Shown here piece by piece: positions 1 to 9,176 of a stretch of 64,000 nucleotides of DNA; position 1 is the stretch's first letter, and each line of letters opens with the position of its first letter. Made by a program: the position numbers and the translations under genes. The notes under the pieces are model-generated. The model made no database searches. It was not told the origin of the DNA and saw only the letters and a program-made list of their open reading frames with translations. The stretch spans positions 81,181 through 145,180 of the forward strand of contig JACZXQ010000007.1 of assembly GCA_022571515.1 (NCBI GenBank), in the 5' to 3' direction. This DNA is from Gemmatimonadota bacterium (GTDB lineage: Bacteria; Gemmatimonadota; Gemmatimonadetes; Longimicrobiales; Gaopeijiaceae).

Positions 1-1
1 G

Positions 2-223
2 TGGGACGCGAGTTCCGACCTCCTGTTCCTGTTCACGGATGGGCTCTCGGACACGCTGACCGTCCCCGGCCGCCAGAGCGGTGAAGAGTGCGTGATTCGG
101 TACGTGGTGGAGCGCCGCGAGGACCCGGTCGACGAGATCGTGAGTGGACTGGTTTCACTCGCCGAAGCAGCCACACCCTCGCTCCCCTCCGACGACCGGA
201 CCGTCATCGTCTTCCGCTCGTGA
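2..223 (+). CDS. PP2C/SpoIIE-type serine phosphatase, C-terminal fragment
   Basis: This is the 3' end of a gene that begins outside the window; 73 codons are visible. The fragment contains LFTDGLSDT near its start and ends in DDRTVIVFRS. A '(L/F)TDG(L/V)' motif followed at the C-terminus by 'DD.T..V' is the signature of the metal-binding PP2C/SpoIIE (RsbU-like) phosphatase core, whose acidic residues hold the catalytic Mn/Mg ions. Such phosphatases usually dephosphorylate anti-anti-sigma factors. The partner and the sensory N-terminus are not visible. The stop codon overlaps the GTG start of rsmA (GTGA). Confidence 0.7.
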   Translation, partial: WDASSDLLFLFTDGLSDTLTVPGRQSGEECVIRYVVERREDPVDEIVSGLVSLAEAATPSLPSDDRTVIVFRS

Positions 224-1011
224 AGCCCAAGCGCTCTCTCGGGCAGAATTTTCTGATCGATCAAAACCTACAGCGCAAGATCACCGGCTCGCTTGGAGAT
301 CCGTCTGAACAAGCGCTGGTGGAGATCGGTCCGGGGAAGGGCGCCCTGACCCAACATCTCATCGGCCTGAGCGACCGCCTCGTCTTGATCGAACTCGACG
401 ATGAGTTGGCCGAGGATCTGCGAGCGTCGTACGGCGGCAGACCGGGCGTGGAAATTATCCACCGGGACGTGCTGACTGTGGACTTTGGCGTGCTGTTTCC
501 GGACCAAACCCCTTTCCGCGTGGTTGGGAATATCCCGTACAACATCACGGCGCCGATCATCTTCAAGCTCCTCGAGCGTCCGCGCCCGCGTGAGATCCTT
601 CTGATGGTCCAGAAGGAGGTGGCCGAGCGGCTGGTAGCCGATCCGGGCACCTCCGAGTACGGGGCGCTCACGGTGGGCGTGCGTACGGTGGCGAGCTGCA
701 AGAAGCTGTTTGCGGTCCCTCGGGCCGCCTTTCGACCGGTCCCCAAGGTGGATTCGGTCGTAATCCGGATCGTTCCCCACGACCCGCCCCCGCTCTCCCT
801 CACGGAGGAAGCCGGCGTGCGGCGGCTCACCCGTGCGGTGTTCCAATGGCGGCGTAAGCAGCTCCAGAAGACGCTGCGTGACCACCCGGATCTGGCGCTG
901 GACAGGGCGAGCGTGGAGGGCATCGCCACCGCGACCGGCTGGGACCTCACTCGGCGGCCCGAGACCTTCGCTCCCGACGAACTCGTCCGGATCTCCAAAC
1001 TCCTGGCATAG
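220..1011 (+). CDS. rsmA: 16S rRNA (adenine(1518)-N(6)/adenine(1519)-N(6))-dimethyltransferase RsmA (KsgA)
   Basis: Predicted to dimethylate the two adjacent adenines in the 3' hairpin of 16S rRNA, using S-adenosylmethionine, late in 30S assembly. The start is the GTG at 220, which gives the family's usual opening KPKRSLGQNFL; the reading frame stays open further upstream, but that part lies inside the preceding phosphatase gene. The SAM-binding motif VEIGPGKGALT is at about residues 34-44 and the catalytic NIPYNIT at about 104-110. The 263-residue length is normal. The C-terminal helical part (FQWRRKQLQKTL) is present. It overlaps the upstream phosphatase gene by four bases, so the two are likely co-transcribed. 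Confidence 0.95.
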   Translation: MKPKRSLGQNFLIDQNLQRKITGSLGDPSEQALVEIGPGKGALTQHLIGLSDRLVLIELDDELAEDLRASYGGRPGVEIIHRDVLTVDFGVLFPDQTPFRVVGNIPYNITAPIIFKLLERPRPREILLMVQKEVAERLVADPGTSEYGALTVGVRTVASCKKLFAVPRAAFRPVPKVDSVVIRIVPHDPPPLSLTEEAGVRRLTRAVFQWRRKQLQKTLRDHPDLALDRASVEGIATATGWDLTRRPETFAPDELVRISKLLA

Positions 1012-1057
1012 CTGCCGCCTGGGCGGCGTTGGCGCTCGGGACTCCCTCGGCCTAGTA

Positions 1058-1075
1058 TTGTGAAGGTTTTCACAA
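1058..1075 (+). promoter_or_regulatory. Rex operator (NADH/NAD-responsive palindrome)
   Basis: The sequence is TTGTGAA-GGTT-TTCACAA, a perfect 7+4+7 inverted repeat. It matches the known Rex consensus TTGTGAAnnnnTTCACAA at every defined position. It lies 71 bases upstream of the chosen rex start, so the simplest reading is that Rex represses its own gene when NADH is low and releases it when the NADH/NAD ratio rises. Confidence 0.85.
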
Positions 1076-1145
1076 GCTGTGGGCTCGACCCGCTGGAAGA
1101 CGAATCTCGGCGGGTGGGATGACGCGAGGAAGACGACAGGCACCT

Positions 1146-1772
1146 GTGTCCAAGAAAATCTCCGAATCAGCGGTGCGCCGGCTCTCCTTGTACCTGCGCA
1201 CTCTCGAAGAACTCGATCGTGCCGGGCAAGAGATGGTTTCTAGCGAGCAGCTGGCCGCCAAGAGTGCGACCACGGCCGCCCAAGTGCGGAAGGACCTGTC
1301 TCTGTTCGGCTCATTCGGAAAGCGCGGTTTCGGCTATACGGTCGAGGAGCTCGGCCGGGCGCTTCGCGACATTCTTGGTCTCACCCAGCCGTGGCGGGTG
1401 GCGCTGATCGGAGCCGGACGCATCGGGTCGGCGCTCTTCGAGTACCGAGGGCTCACGCACCGGGGCTTCCAGATCGTGGCTGTCTTTGACTGTGATCCCT
1501 CCAAGATCGGGCGAAAATGGGGTGATTCGATGATTCGCGATGTCGCGGAGCTGGAGCGGGTGGTGGGCGATCTCGACATCCAGATCGCCATCCTCGCTGT
1601 ACCCGTGGAAGCCGTTCAAGGGGTGATGGATCAGGCCAGCCGCGCGGGGGTACGGGGCGTCCTCAACTTCGCCCCAAGACGCCTCAAGGTGCCCGCGGGA
1701 GTAACCGTGAAGGACGTGAACTTGGTCATTGAATTGGAGTCCCTCACCTTCGCGCTCAGCCAGGGCGTCTAG
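1146..1772 (+). CDS. rex: Redox-sensing transcriptional repressor Rex
   Basis: A dimeric repressor that senses the NADH/NAD ratio and controls fermentation and respiration genes. The N-terminal winged helix (ISESAVRRLSLYLRTLEEL, then SSEQLAAKSATTAAQVRKDLS) is followed by a Rossmann domain with ALIGAGRIGSAL at about residues 86-97 and the family sequence NFAPRRLKVP further on. An in-frame ATG at 1119 is possible, but the GTG at 1146 gives the normal family N-terminus (about 208 residues) and has GAGGAAG some 10 bases upstream. A perfect Rex box sits at 1058-1075 in its promoter, which strongly supports both identity and autoregulation. Confidence 0.95.
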   Translation: MSKKISESAVRRLSLYLRTLEELDRAGQEMVSSEQLAAKSATTAAQVRKDLSLFGSFGKRGFGYTVEELGRALRDILGLTQPWRVALIGAGRIGSALFEYRGLTHRGFQIVAVFDCDPSKIGRKWGDSMIRDVAELERVVGDLDIQIAILAVPVEAVQGVMDQASRAGVRGVLNFAPRRLKVPAGVTVKDVNLVIELESLTFALSQGV

Positions 1773-1805
1773 TCGGTTATCGGGCGGGGTAGGGCGCTCG
1801 TCGGG

Positions 1806-2630
1806 GTGGCCGCGGAGATCCTGAAGGACGGACCTGTGCACACGCTCGATCTGGCCAGCGCCGTTCTCAGGTTGTCGGGCAACGCCGGTGCGGCATCGGC
1901 CGCCGTCTTCGCGCTGCTGGGCTCCGACCAACGGTTCAAGGTCGACTCGGAGGGTCGCTGGACCCTCTGCGGCTCTCCACCGGGCACGCCGCTGATGTCC
2001 CTGCGATACGCCGTCGTGGACGTCGAAACCACCGGGGGACCCTACTCGGGGGGCCACCGCATGAGCGAGCTGGCCATCTACGAAATCCGGGACGGCGCGA
2101 TCACGGAGGAGTACCACACGCTGCTGAATCCAGGGCGCCGCATTCCGCCCAAGATCGAGGTTGTTACCGGCATTACCAACGAGATGGTCGCTGCGGCGCC
2201 GGCGTTCGAGCACGTCGCCGGCGAGGTGGCCGAACGGCTCGAGGGCCGCATATTCGTAGCGCACAACGTAAGATTCGACTGGGGCTTCGTGAGCCGGGAG
2301 CTCGTGGATGCCCTAGGAGAGGCGCCGAGGGTCGAGCGTCTCTGCACCGTGCAGTTGGCGCGGAAGCTCCTGCCTCGCGTCCGGCGCCGGAACCTCGATG
2401 CGCTCGCCTCTCACTTCGACATCCGGATACATCCTCGCCATCGGGCACACGGCGATGCTCTGGCGACCGCGAGGATCCTGCTCAGGCTCCTGGACGAGGC
2501 GAGCACGCTGGGCCTCGTGGATCTCGATGCTCTCAGGGGCTACATGCGCCGCCCGCGCCGCGGGCGCCCACGCGGCAAGGCCCGCCAAGGGCAGCAACTC
2601 GCCCTCCTGGACGTGGGTACCGGTGGCTGA
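1806..2630 (+). CDS. DnaQ-like 3'-5' exonuclease with an N-terminal helical (winged-helix-like) extension
   Basis: The C-terminal two thirds is a DEDDh exonuclease: AVVDVETTG (first Asp/Glu pair), GRIFVAHNVRFDWGF (middle Asp), and HRAHGDALAT (His and last Asp). This is the fold of the polymerase III epsilon subunit and related proofreading or RNA-trimming nucleases. The first 60 or so residues are a separate helical domain (HTLDLASAVLRLSGNAGAA...FALLGSDQRFKVDSEGRW) that resembles winged-helix modules found at the front of some nucleases. The start is a GTG 33 bases after rex. Substrate is unknown; it lacks polymerase or helicase domains. Whether it is the replicative epsilon subunit cannot be told from sequence. 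Confidence 0.8.
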   Translation: MAAEILKDGPVHTLDLASAVLRLSGNAGAASAAVFALLGSDQRFKVDSEGRWTLCGSPPGTPLMSLRYAVVDVETTGGPYSGGHRMSELAIYEIRDGAITEEYHTLLNPGRRIPPKIEVVTGITNEMVAAAPAFEHVAGEVAERLEGRIFVAHNVRFDWGFVSRELVDALGEAPRVERLCTVQLARKLLPRVRRRNLDALASHFDIRIHPRHRAHGDALATARILLRLLDEASTLGLVDLDALRGYMRRPRRGRPRGKARQGQQLALLDVGTGG

Positions 2631-2768
2631 GCCGAGCTCCGCGAAAGCCAATGCGAGTCCTTGGGATCGCAGGTGACCGGGGATCCGATTCCTTCTACAT
2701 TAGAACGCTATTCATGGAACGCTGCGGCTGCTTCCGCTGCGCCCGACCACTGTGACCACAAGCGCTAC

Positions 2769-3980
2769 ATGACCGATCGATCCAGACAACCTGTAATCGT
2801 GGGCACCGCCCGGACGCCCATCGGGCGGTTCTTGGGAGGGCTCGTTTCGGTGCCTGCGACCGAACTCGGAGCCGTGGCCGTGAGGGCCGCCGTCGAGCGG
2901 GCCGGCATCGACGCCAGCGAGGTACAGGAAGTCATCATGGGCCACGTCATGTCGGCAGGGGCCGGGCAGGCACCCGCGAGGCAGGCGGCCATCGGGGCCG
3001 GGCTACCCGGCGGGGTCGCGGCGTTGACGGTGAACAAGGTATGTGGCTCGGGCCTGAAGGCGGTGATGCTGGCCGCGCAGGCTGTACGCGCAGGCGATGC
3101 GCACCTCATCGTGGCAGGGGGCATGGAGTCCATGTCCAACGTGCCGTTCTACCTCCGCGACTTCCGCACGGGCGCCAAATTCGGGGATCGTGCCGCTCAG
3201 GACGGCCTCATTCTCGACGGTCTGTGGTGCTCGTTCGGACAGTGCCACATGGGTGGGCATGCCGAGTACACGGCGGCCAAGTCGGGTGTGACCCGGGAGG
3301 ACGCCGACCAGTTCTCGCTCAGATCGCACGAGAAGGCGGTTGCGGCCATCGACGCGGGAAAGTTCGAAGCCGAGATCGTGCCCGTCTCCATCGAGAGCGG
3401 GCGAGGCACGACGGTGGTGGACACGGACGAATCACCGCGCCGCGATACCTCGCTCGACGCACTAGGAAAGCTCCGTCCAGCGTTCCCGAACGACGCACCC
3501 GAGGACATCGAGGAGTTGGTGGTGACCGCCGGCAACGCTCCGGGCCTGAATGACGGTGCCGCCGCTCTGGTCGTGGCGTCCCGCGAATATGCGGATGCGC
3601 ATGGTCTGCCGGTCACGGCGGTCATCTCGGAGTACGCCACGAGTGGTACCGAACCGAGAGATCTCTTCTTTGCGCCCATCGAGGCGGTGAGAAGCCTCAT
3701 GGACAAGGAGGGGAAGGCCGTCGGCGACTACGGGCTCGTCGAGTTGAACGAGGCCTTCGCCGTTCAGGCCATCGCGGACATGCGGGCGCTCGAGATGGAT
3801 GCGGAGCGGGTCAACGTGAACGGTGGTGCGGTGGCTCTGGGACACCCGCTGGGGGCGTCCGGCGCCAGGATTCTGGTCACGTTGTTGGGTGCGATGGACG
3901 ACCGCGACGTGGACACGGGCCTGGCGGGCCTGTGCCTCGGTGGAGGCAATGCCGTGGCCCTTTCCGTGGAGAAGGTATGA
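2769..3980 (+). CDS. Acetyl-CoA acetyltransferase (thiolase)
   Basis: Condenses two acetyl-CoA to acetoacetyl-CoA or runs in reverse during acyl-CoA breakdown. The nucleophilic Cys is in NKVCGSGLKA (about residue 92), the His in ALGHPLGASGA (about 358) and the second catalytic Cys in GLCLGGGNAVAL (about 387). From the ATG at 2769 the protein is 403 residues, slightly longer than the common 390-395. The frame is open further upstream but that stretch (2661-2768) has no thiolase similarity. Its neighbours 3-hydroxyacyl-CoA dehydrogenase and acyl-CoA dehydrogenase suggest one beta-oxidation-like operon. Confidence 0.9.
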   Translation: MTDRSRQPVIVGTARTPIGRFLGGLVSVPATELGAVAVRAAVERAGIDASEVQEVIMGHVMSAGAGQAPARQAAIGAGLPGGVAALTVNKVCGSGLKAVMLAAQAVRAGDAHLIVAGGMESMSNVPFYLRDFRTGAKFGDRAAQDGLILDGLWCSFGQCHMGGHAEYTAAKSGVTREDADQFSLRSHEKAVAAIDAGKFEAEIVPVSIESGRGTTVVDTDESPRRDTSLDALGKLRPAFPNDAPEDIEELVVTAGNAPGLNDGAAALVVASREYADAHGLPVTAVISEYATSGTEPRDLFFAPIEAVRSLMDKEGKAVGDYGLVELNEAFAVQAIADMRALEMDAERVNVNGGAVALGHPLGASGARILVTLLGAMDDRDVDTGLAGLCLGGGNAVALSVEKV

Positions 3981-4013
3981 AGGGACTGTCGATATGACCG
4001 GAGAGACCGATCG

Positions 4014-4601
4014 ATGAACGCCATCATCAGCACGGCCAGACATTGGGCTGTCCACGAGCTTGCCCCCTCCCGGAGTGTGCGTGTCGGGTTGGGTATCGTT
4101 GCGTTCGTGATCATGACCTCCCTGTCGGCATACGTGTCCGTACCGCTACCGGGGACCGCGGTCCCGATGACGCTTCAGTCTCTGTTCGTGATCTTGGCGG
4201 GGGCCGTGCTGGGCCCCTGGGCGGGTGCGGCGGCCATGGTGTCCTATTTGGGTGTCGGCCTAGCCGGAGCACCGGTCTTTTCGGTGGGTCATGCCGGAAT
4301 CGCCTGGTTACTCGGTCCGACCGGCGGTTACCTGATCGCCTTTCCGGCCGCGGCGTGCGCTGTGGGTCTGCTGGCCGGGGGTCGCGACGCCGGTGGGCCT
4401 CGCGTATTGGCGGCGCTCCTGGTGGGGACGATGGTGATCTTCGTGGGAGGAGTGGCCCAACTCCTCGTGATCACCAACCAGACCTTCGCGACGGTGTTCG
4501 CGCTGGGCGTGGCGCCGTTCATGGTGGGCGGCGTGATCAAGGCTCTGATCGCGCTGATGGTGACGCGCCAGATCCGGGCGACCGGACAGGAGCGCTCCTA
4601 G
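4014..4601 (+). CDS. bioY: BioY family biotin transporter (ECF S-component)
   Basis: A small polytopic membrane protein that binds biotin for uptake. It has about six hydrophobic segments and the BioY-type stretch PLPGTAVPMTLQSLFVILAGAVLGPWAGAAAM near the N-terminus; the later GPTGGYLIAFPAAA and NQTFATVFALGVAPFMVGGVIKAL are also typical. At 195 residues it is a normal length. No BioM/BioN energising subunits are next to it, so it either works alone or shares an ECF module encoded elsewhere. Its place between thiolase and hydroxyacyl-CoA dehydrogenase hints at a link to biotin-dependent acyl-CoA carboxylases. Confidence 0.9.
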   Translation: MNAIISTARHWAVHELAPSRSVRVGLGIVAFVIMTSLSAYVSVPLPGTAVPMTLQSLFVILAGAVLGPWAGAAAMVSYLGVGLAGAPVFSVGHAGIAWLLGPTGGYLIAFPAAACAVGLLAGGRDAGGPRVLAALLVGTMVIFVGGVAQLLVITNQTFATVFALGVAPFMVGGVIKALIALMVTRQIRATGQERS

Positions 4602-4646
4602 CCACCGTCGTTGAGACGAGTGATGACCGCAGTCGAGGACGGTGGA

Positions 4647-5504
4647 ATGGCGATCGATCGAATCGCAGTGATAGGAAGCGGGACGATGGGCAATGGCATC
4701 GCCCACGTGTGTGCGCAGCATGGGCGATCCGTGCACCTCGTGGATGTCTCCGACGAGCTGTTGGAGAAGGCCCTCGCCGCGATCTCGAAGAACCTGGACC
4801 GCCAGGTGAAGAAGGATCTGCTTACGGAGTCCGAGAAGACCGACACCCTGGGACGCATTACTGGATTCACGTCGCTCGAGTCAGCGGTGGCCGACGTCCA
4901 GTTGGCCGTCGAGGCTGTCCCGGAGGACGCAGAACTAAAGTATTCCATCATGCGTTCGCTTGATGATGCCTGCTCGGACGACACGATCCTGGCGAGCAAC
5001 ACGTCATCCATCTCGATCACCGAAATCGCCGCAAGGACCACACGGCCCGAACGCGTTATCGGGATGCACTTCATGAACCCGGTACCGGTGATGAGGCTGG
5101 TGGAGATCATCCGGGGCCTCGCTACGTCGGACGAGACGACCACCGCCGTGATGACCTTGGCGAGCGAGTTGGGCAAGACGCCGGTGGAGGTGAACGACTC
5201 TCCGGGTTTCGTCTCCAACCGGGTCCTCATTCCGATGATCAACGAGGCCGTGTTCGCCCTCATGGAGGGTGTCGCGGATGCGGAGGCCATCGATACGGTC
5301 ATGAAGCTCGGCATGAACCATCCCATGGGCCCGCTCGCGCTGGCGGATCTGATTGGGTTGGACACGGTGCTGAACATTTTGGACGTGCTGCACCGGGACC
5401 TCGGTGAGGACAAATATCGGCCCTGTCCGCTGTTGCGAAAGCACGTCGCGGCGGGTTGGCTCGGCCGCAAGAGCGGTCGTGGATTTCACAGCTACGAGTC
5501 CTGA
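4647..5504 (+). CDS. 3-hydroxyacyl-CoA (3-hydroxybutyryl-CoA) dehydrogenase
   Basis: NAD(P)-dependent oxidation of 3-hydroxyacyl-CoA to 3-ketoacyl-CoA, or the reverse. The N-terminus MAIDRIAVIGSGTMGNG carries the Rossmann GxGxxG; the catalytic His is in GMHFMNPVPVM, and NDSPGFVSNRVLIPMINEA marks the start of the C-terminal helical domain. The ATG at 4647 follows GAGGACGGTGG and gives 285 residues, the normal single-function length; the frame extends up to a TTG at 4611. It lies in the same run as thiolase and acyl-CoA dehydrogenase. Confidence 0.92.
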   Translation: MAIDRIAVIGSGTMGNGIAHVCAQHGRSVHLVDVSDELLEKALAAISKNLDRQVKKDLLTESEKTDTLGRITGFTSLESAVADVQLAVEAVPEDAELKYSIMRSLDDACSDDTILASNTSSISITEIAARTTRPERVIGMHFMNPVPVMRLVEIIRGLATSDETTTAVMTLASELGKTPVEVNDSPGFVSNRVLIPMINEAVFALMEGVADAEAIDTVMKLGMNHPMGPLALADLIGLDTVLNILDVLHRDLGEDKYRPCPLLRKHVAAGWLGRKSGRGFHSYES

Positions 5505-5513
5505 GAGGCCTGT

Positions 5514-6698
5514 TTGACGGGCGAATTCACTACCGACCAACTGGAGATCCGGGCGATGGCCCGGGACTTTGCCGCAGGCGAAATCCGGCCACATGCGCCG
5601 CAGTGGGACGCCGCGCGAGAGCTCGACCCGGGTATCTTCGACAAGCTCGCCGAGTTGGGCTTCATGGGCATGCGGGTACCGGAGGAGTACGGAGGCTTGG
5701 GTTTCGACGCGAGCACTTATTTGCTTGCGCTCGAGGAGCTGGCATGGGGAGACGCGGCTGTCTCGCTTACGGTCGCAATCCAGAATGGCCCGGTAACGGC
5801 GCTGCTGCTTGCGCATGGCACGCACGAGCAGCGCGAGCGGTACTTGCCCGCCATGGCGGCGGGCGACGTTCTCACGGCGTTCGCGCTGTCGGAGAAGGAC
5901 GCCGGGAGTGATGCTGGAGGCCTCGGCTGCCAGGCCGTGCGGGACGGCGACGGCTGGGTGCTCAGCGGAGAGAAGCGCTGGGTGACCAACGGCGCCCGCG
6001 CCGGCCTGGTCCTGGTCTTCGCGCGAACGGACCCGTCGGCCGAGCGGGGGCATGGCATCGGGGCGTTCATCGTGGATCCGTCCGCTGACGGATATGGAGT
6101 GACGGGCCGCGAGACAACCATGGGCCTACGCGCCTCCGAGACGGTGTCCGTGCAACTGGACGGCGTCCGCATCGATGCGGATGCGGTGGTGGGAGACCCC
6201 GAGCGGGGCTTTCGTTATGCCCTGGAGGCCATCGATGTCGGGCGGTTGGGCATCGGCGCCCAGGCGGTTGGAATCGCCCAGGCTGCGTTCGAGCACTCCG
6301 TGGCCTACGCTTTGGAGCGAAAGCAGTTCGGGCGGCCGATCGCCGAGTTCGGAGCGATTCAGGGCAAGCTGGCGGACATGGCCGCGCGCATCGCCGGTGC
6401 CCGTGCGCTGGTGCACGCGGGGGCCGCCGCGATGGAGTCCGGATCGTGTGGGTCCGGAGCCGATAGCCTGTCGGCCCGCGCCGCGAGTGCCAAGCTCCAG
6501 GCGAGTGAGACGGCGTTCTGGGTGGCTGACGAGGCGGTGCAGATTTTCGGCGGGTACGGCTACATGAGGGACTATCCGGTCGAGAAACTGCTCCGCGATG
6601 CCAAGGGCACAGAGATTTATGAGGGGACGAGCGAGATCCTTCGCTTCGTGATCGCGAGGGAGATACTGGACGAGGCCGCAAAGGGCCACGACAACTGA
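5514..6698 (+). CDS. Acyl-CoA dehydrogenase
   Basis: FAD-dependent alpha,beta-dehydrogenation of an acyl-CoA, electrons passing to ETF. The sequence shows FALSEKDAGSDAGGL (FAD/substrate region), WVTNGARAGLVLVFART, YALERKQFGRPIAEFGAIQGKLADMA, and FGGYGYMRDYPVEKLLRDAKG followed by IYEGTSEILR, whose Glu is the usual catalytic base position. It is 394 residues. The start is a TTG nine bases after the previous stop, preceded by GAGAGG. Next to leucine dehydrogenase, a short- or branched-chain substrate is a fair inference, but the chain length cannot be read from sequence. Confidence 0.92.
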   Translation: MTGEFTTDQLEIRAMARDFAAGEIRPHAPQWDAARELDPGIFDKLAELGFMGMRVPEEYGGLGFDASTYLLALEELAWGDAAVSLTVAIQNGPVTALLLAHGTHEQRERYLPAMAAGDVLTAFALSEKDAGSDAGGLGCQAVRDGDGWVLSGEKRWVTNGARAGLVLVFARTDPSAERGHGIGAFIVDPSADGYGVTGRETTMGLRASETVSVQLDGVRIDADAVVGDPERGFRYALEAIDVGRLGIGAQAVGIAQAAFEHSVAYALERKQFGRPIAEFGAIQGKLADMAARIAGARALVHAGAAAMESGSCGSGADSLSARAASAKLQASETAFWVADEAVQIFGGYGYMRDYPVEKLLRDAKGTEIYEGTSEILRFVIAREILDEAAKGHDN

Positions 6699-6724
6699 CG
6701 ATAGCTAGCCGAGGCCGATAACGG

Positions 6725-7780
6725 ATGGAGATATTCGAGGAGTTAGCCAAGAGGGGACACGAGCAACTTGTGTTTTGGAGTGAGCCCACGATCGGGTACA
6801 AGGGGATCATCGCGATCCACGACACGACGTTGGGACCCGCTCTCGGTGGTACCCGGTTCTGGGATTACCCCTGTGACCAGGAAGCCGTGACCGACGTGCT
6901 GCGGCTCTCTCGTGGCATGACGTACAAGGCCTCCGTGGCCGGCCTCAACCTGGGCGGCGGGAAGTCGGTCATCATCGGCGACAACCGAACGATACATCGC
7001 GAGATGATCTTCCGCGCTCACGGACGGGCCGTCGAATCCCTCAAAGGCCGCTACATCACGGCTGAAGACGTGGGGACATCGGTCGATGACATGGAGTTCG
7101 TGCGCATGGAGACGGACTCGGTTGCCGGGGTGCGTGGGCGTTCGGGCGATCCTTCGCCCATTACCGCCTACGGGGTCTACCGTGGTATCAAGGCCAGCGC
7201 CAAGTACCGGTACGGAAGCGATGATTTGGCCGACAAGCATCTCGCGGTCCAAGGCCTCGGGCACGTGGGCTATCACGTGTGCAGGTATCTGTCTGAAGAC
7301 GGAGCCCGCCTGACCGTGACGGACATCGACGCCGCGCGGGTGCAGGCGGTAGTGGACGAGTTCGGCGCTACGGCGGTGAAGCCCGACGACATCTACGCCG
7401 TCGACGCGGACATCTTCACACCGTGTGCGCTAGGGGCTGTCGTGAACGACGATACGCTCGAGGTCCTGAAGGTGGACATCGTTGCCGGTGCGGCGAACAA
7501 CGTGCTCGGGCGCGCCGAACATGGCGCTAAGCTCCACGAGCGCGATGTACTCTACGCTCCCGACTACGTCATCAACGCTGGTGGGCTCTGCAACGTCTAT
7601 GGTGAGATCCACGGGTGGACTGCCGAGCAGAGCAAGCAGAAGGCGGGTGAGATCTTCAACACCCTCCTGCGCATCTTCGCACGGGCTGCCGATGACGGCA
7701 TCCCCACGAGCCAGGCCGCGGACAGGGTTGCACAGCAGCGGATCATGGAGGCCAGGAATCTCAAACGTAGCCACGTTTAG
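6725..7780 (+). CDS. Leucine dehydrogenase (Glu/Leu/Phe/Val dehydrogenase family)
   Basis: NAD-dependent reversible oxidative deamination of branched-chain amino acids to 2-oxo acids. The substrate-binding region includes LGPALGGTRFWDY and the catalytic-lysine motif GLNLGGGKSVIIGD; the coenzyme domain contains AVQGLGHVGYHVCRYL. At 351 residues it matches short leucine/valine/phenylalanine dehydrogenases rather than the longer glutamate enzymes. Position after acyl-CoA dehydrogenase supports a branched-chain amino acid degradation route. Confidence 0.88.
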   Translation: MEIFEELAKRGHEQLVFWSEPTIGYKGIIAIHDTTLGPALGGTRFWDYPCDQEAVTDVLRLSRGMTYKASVAGLNLGGGKSVIIGDNRTIHREMIFRAHGRAVESLKGRYITAEDVGTSVDDMEFVRMETDSVAGVRGRSGDPSPITAYGVYRGIKASAKYRYGSDDLADKHLAVQGLGHVGYHVCRYLSEDGARLTVTDIDAARVQAVVDEFGATAVKPDDIYAVDADIFTPCALGAVVNDDTLEVLKVDIVAGAANNVLGRAEHGAKLHERDVLYAPDYVINAGGLCNVYGEIHGWTAEQSKQKAGEIFNTLLRIFARAADDGIPTSQAADRVAQQRIMEARNLKRSHV

Positions 7781-7837
7781 CGCGTCGCCGATCGAGCCTA
7801 CTCTCGTGGCCACCCGTCAATCTGGCTGGCAAAGCAC

Positions 7838-9097
7838 ATGGACCATCTGAAAGCAACGGATCCCGCCGTCTACGAGAGCATCCGGGCGGAGGCGAACCGG
7901 CAGGCGACGCAGCTCGAGTTGATCGCGTCGGAGAACTTCGTCTCGCGAGCGGTGCTCGAGGCGATGGGTACGGTGCTGACCAACAAGTACGCGGAAGGCC
8001 TCCCGGGGAAGCGGTACTACGGCGGCTGTGAGCACGTCGACGCGATCGAAGAGAAGGCTCTGTCGCGCGCCAAGGAGATCTTCGGCGCGGATCACGCGAA
8101 CGTCCAAGCCCATTCCGGGGCACAGGCCAACATGGCGGCCTATTTGGCCCTGCTCGATCCCGGCGACCGGATTCTCGGCATGGACCTCAGTCATGGCGGG
8201 CACCTGACGCACGGAGCGAGGGTCAATTTCAGCGGGCGACTCTTCGAGGCGGAAACGTACGGTGTCCGGGAATCCGACGGCCGCATCGACTACGATGCGG
8301 TGCGTGAGCAGGCGAAGAAGAGCCGACCGCGCATGATCATCGCGGGCGCGAGCGCCTATCCGCGTATCCTGGATTTCGAGACGTTCGCCGAAATCGCGAC
8401 CGAGGTGGAGGCCTTCTTCATCGTAGACATGGCCCATATCGCTGGACTGGTCGCCGCCGGGGTGCACCCGACACCCGTGCCGGTGGCCGACATCGTTACG
8501 TCTACGACCCACAAGACGCTACGCGGCCCCCGCGGCGGACTGATCCTGTGCAAGGACGAGCACGCCAATGCGGTGGACAAGTCGGTGTTTCCAGGCATTC
8601 AGGGTGGGCCGTTGATGCACCTGATCGCTGCCAAAGCCGTCGCCTTCAAGGAAGCCCAGCAGCCTGACTTCAAGGGCTATCAGCGCCGCATCGTGGCGAA
8701 CGCGCGGGCGCTCGCGAAAGGCCTCATGGAACAGGCCTTCCACTTGGTGAGTGGCGGAACGGACAACCACCTCGTGCTGGTCGATCTTCGTCCCAGCCAC
8801 CCGGATCTCACGGGCAAGGATGCCGCGGAGGTGCTCGAGCGGGCGGGGATGACGCTGAACAAGAACACGGTGCCAGGGGAGACGCGGTCTCCGTTCGTTA
8901 CGTCGGGATTGCGTATCGGTACACCCGCGTTGACCACGCGCGGCATGGGCGAGGAGGAGATGGGTCGAATTGCGAGTTGGATCGGCGAAGTTCTTTCGGA
9001 TCCGGCTGCCGAAGACGTGATCGCCAGAATTTCCGAAGAGGTGCGCATCCTTTGTCAGGCGTACCCCATTTACGCCGACCTGGCGACTCTTGGCTGA
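7838..9097 (+). CDS. glyA: Serine hydroxymethyltransferase
   Basis: PLP enzyme interconverting serine and glycine with transfer of a one-carbon unit to tetrahydrofolate. The whole family pattern is present: [12 protein letters not shown] near the N-terminus, [38 protein letters not shown], the PLP lysine in [13 protein letters not shown], and [17 protein letters not shown] near the C-terminus. Length of 419 residues is standard. The ATG at 7838 lies 57 bases after the leucine dehydrogenase stop. Confidence 0.97.
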   Translation: MDHLKATDPAVYESIRAEANRQATQLELIASENFVSRAVLEAMGTVLTNKYAEGLPGKRYYGGCEHVDAIEEKALSRAKEIFGADHANVQAHSGAQANMAAYLALLDPGDRILGMDLSHGGHLTHGARVNFSGRLFEAETYGVRESDGRIDYDAVREQAKKSRPRMIIAGASAYPRILDFETFAEIATEVEAFFIVDMAHIAGLVAAGVHPTPVPVADIVTSTTHKTLRGPRGGLILCKDEHANAVDKSVFPGIQGGPLMHLIAAKAVAFKEAQQPDFKGYQRRIVANARALAKGLMEQAFHLVSGGTDNHLVLVDLRPSHPDLTGKDAAEVLERAGMTLNKNTVPGETRSPFVTSGLRIGTPALTTRGMGEEEMGRIASWIGEVLSDPAAEDVIARISEEVRILCQAYPIYADLATLG

Positions 9098-9176
9098 GCG
9101 GGCGTGACGGAGGTTGCGGACGACCGGGTGCGAGCAGGCACTAGCGCCGAGGCCCCAGGATCGCAAGATTGGCGTT

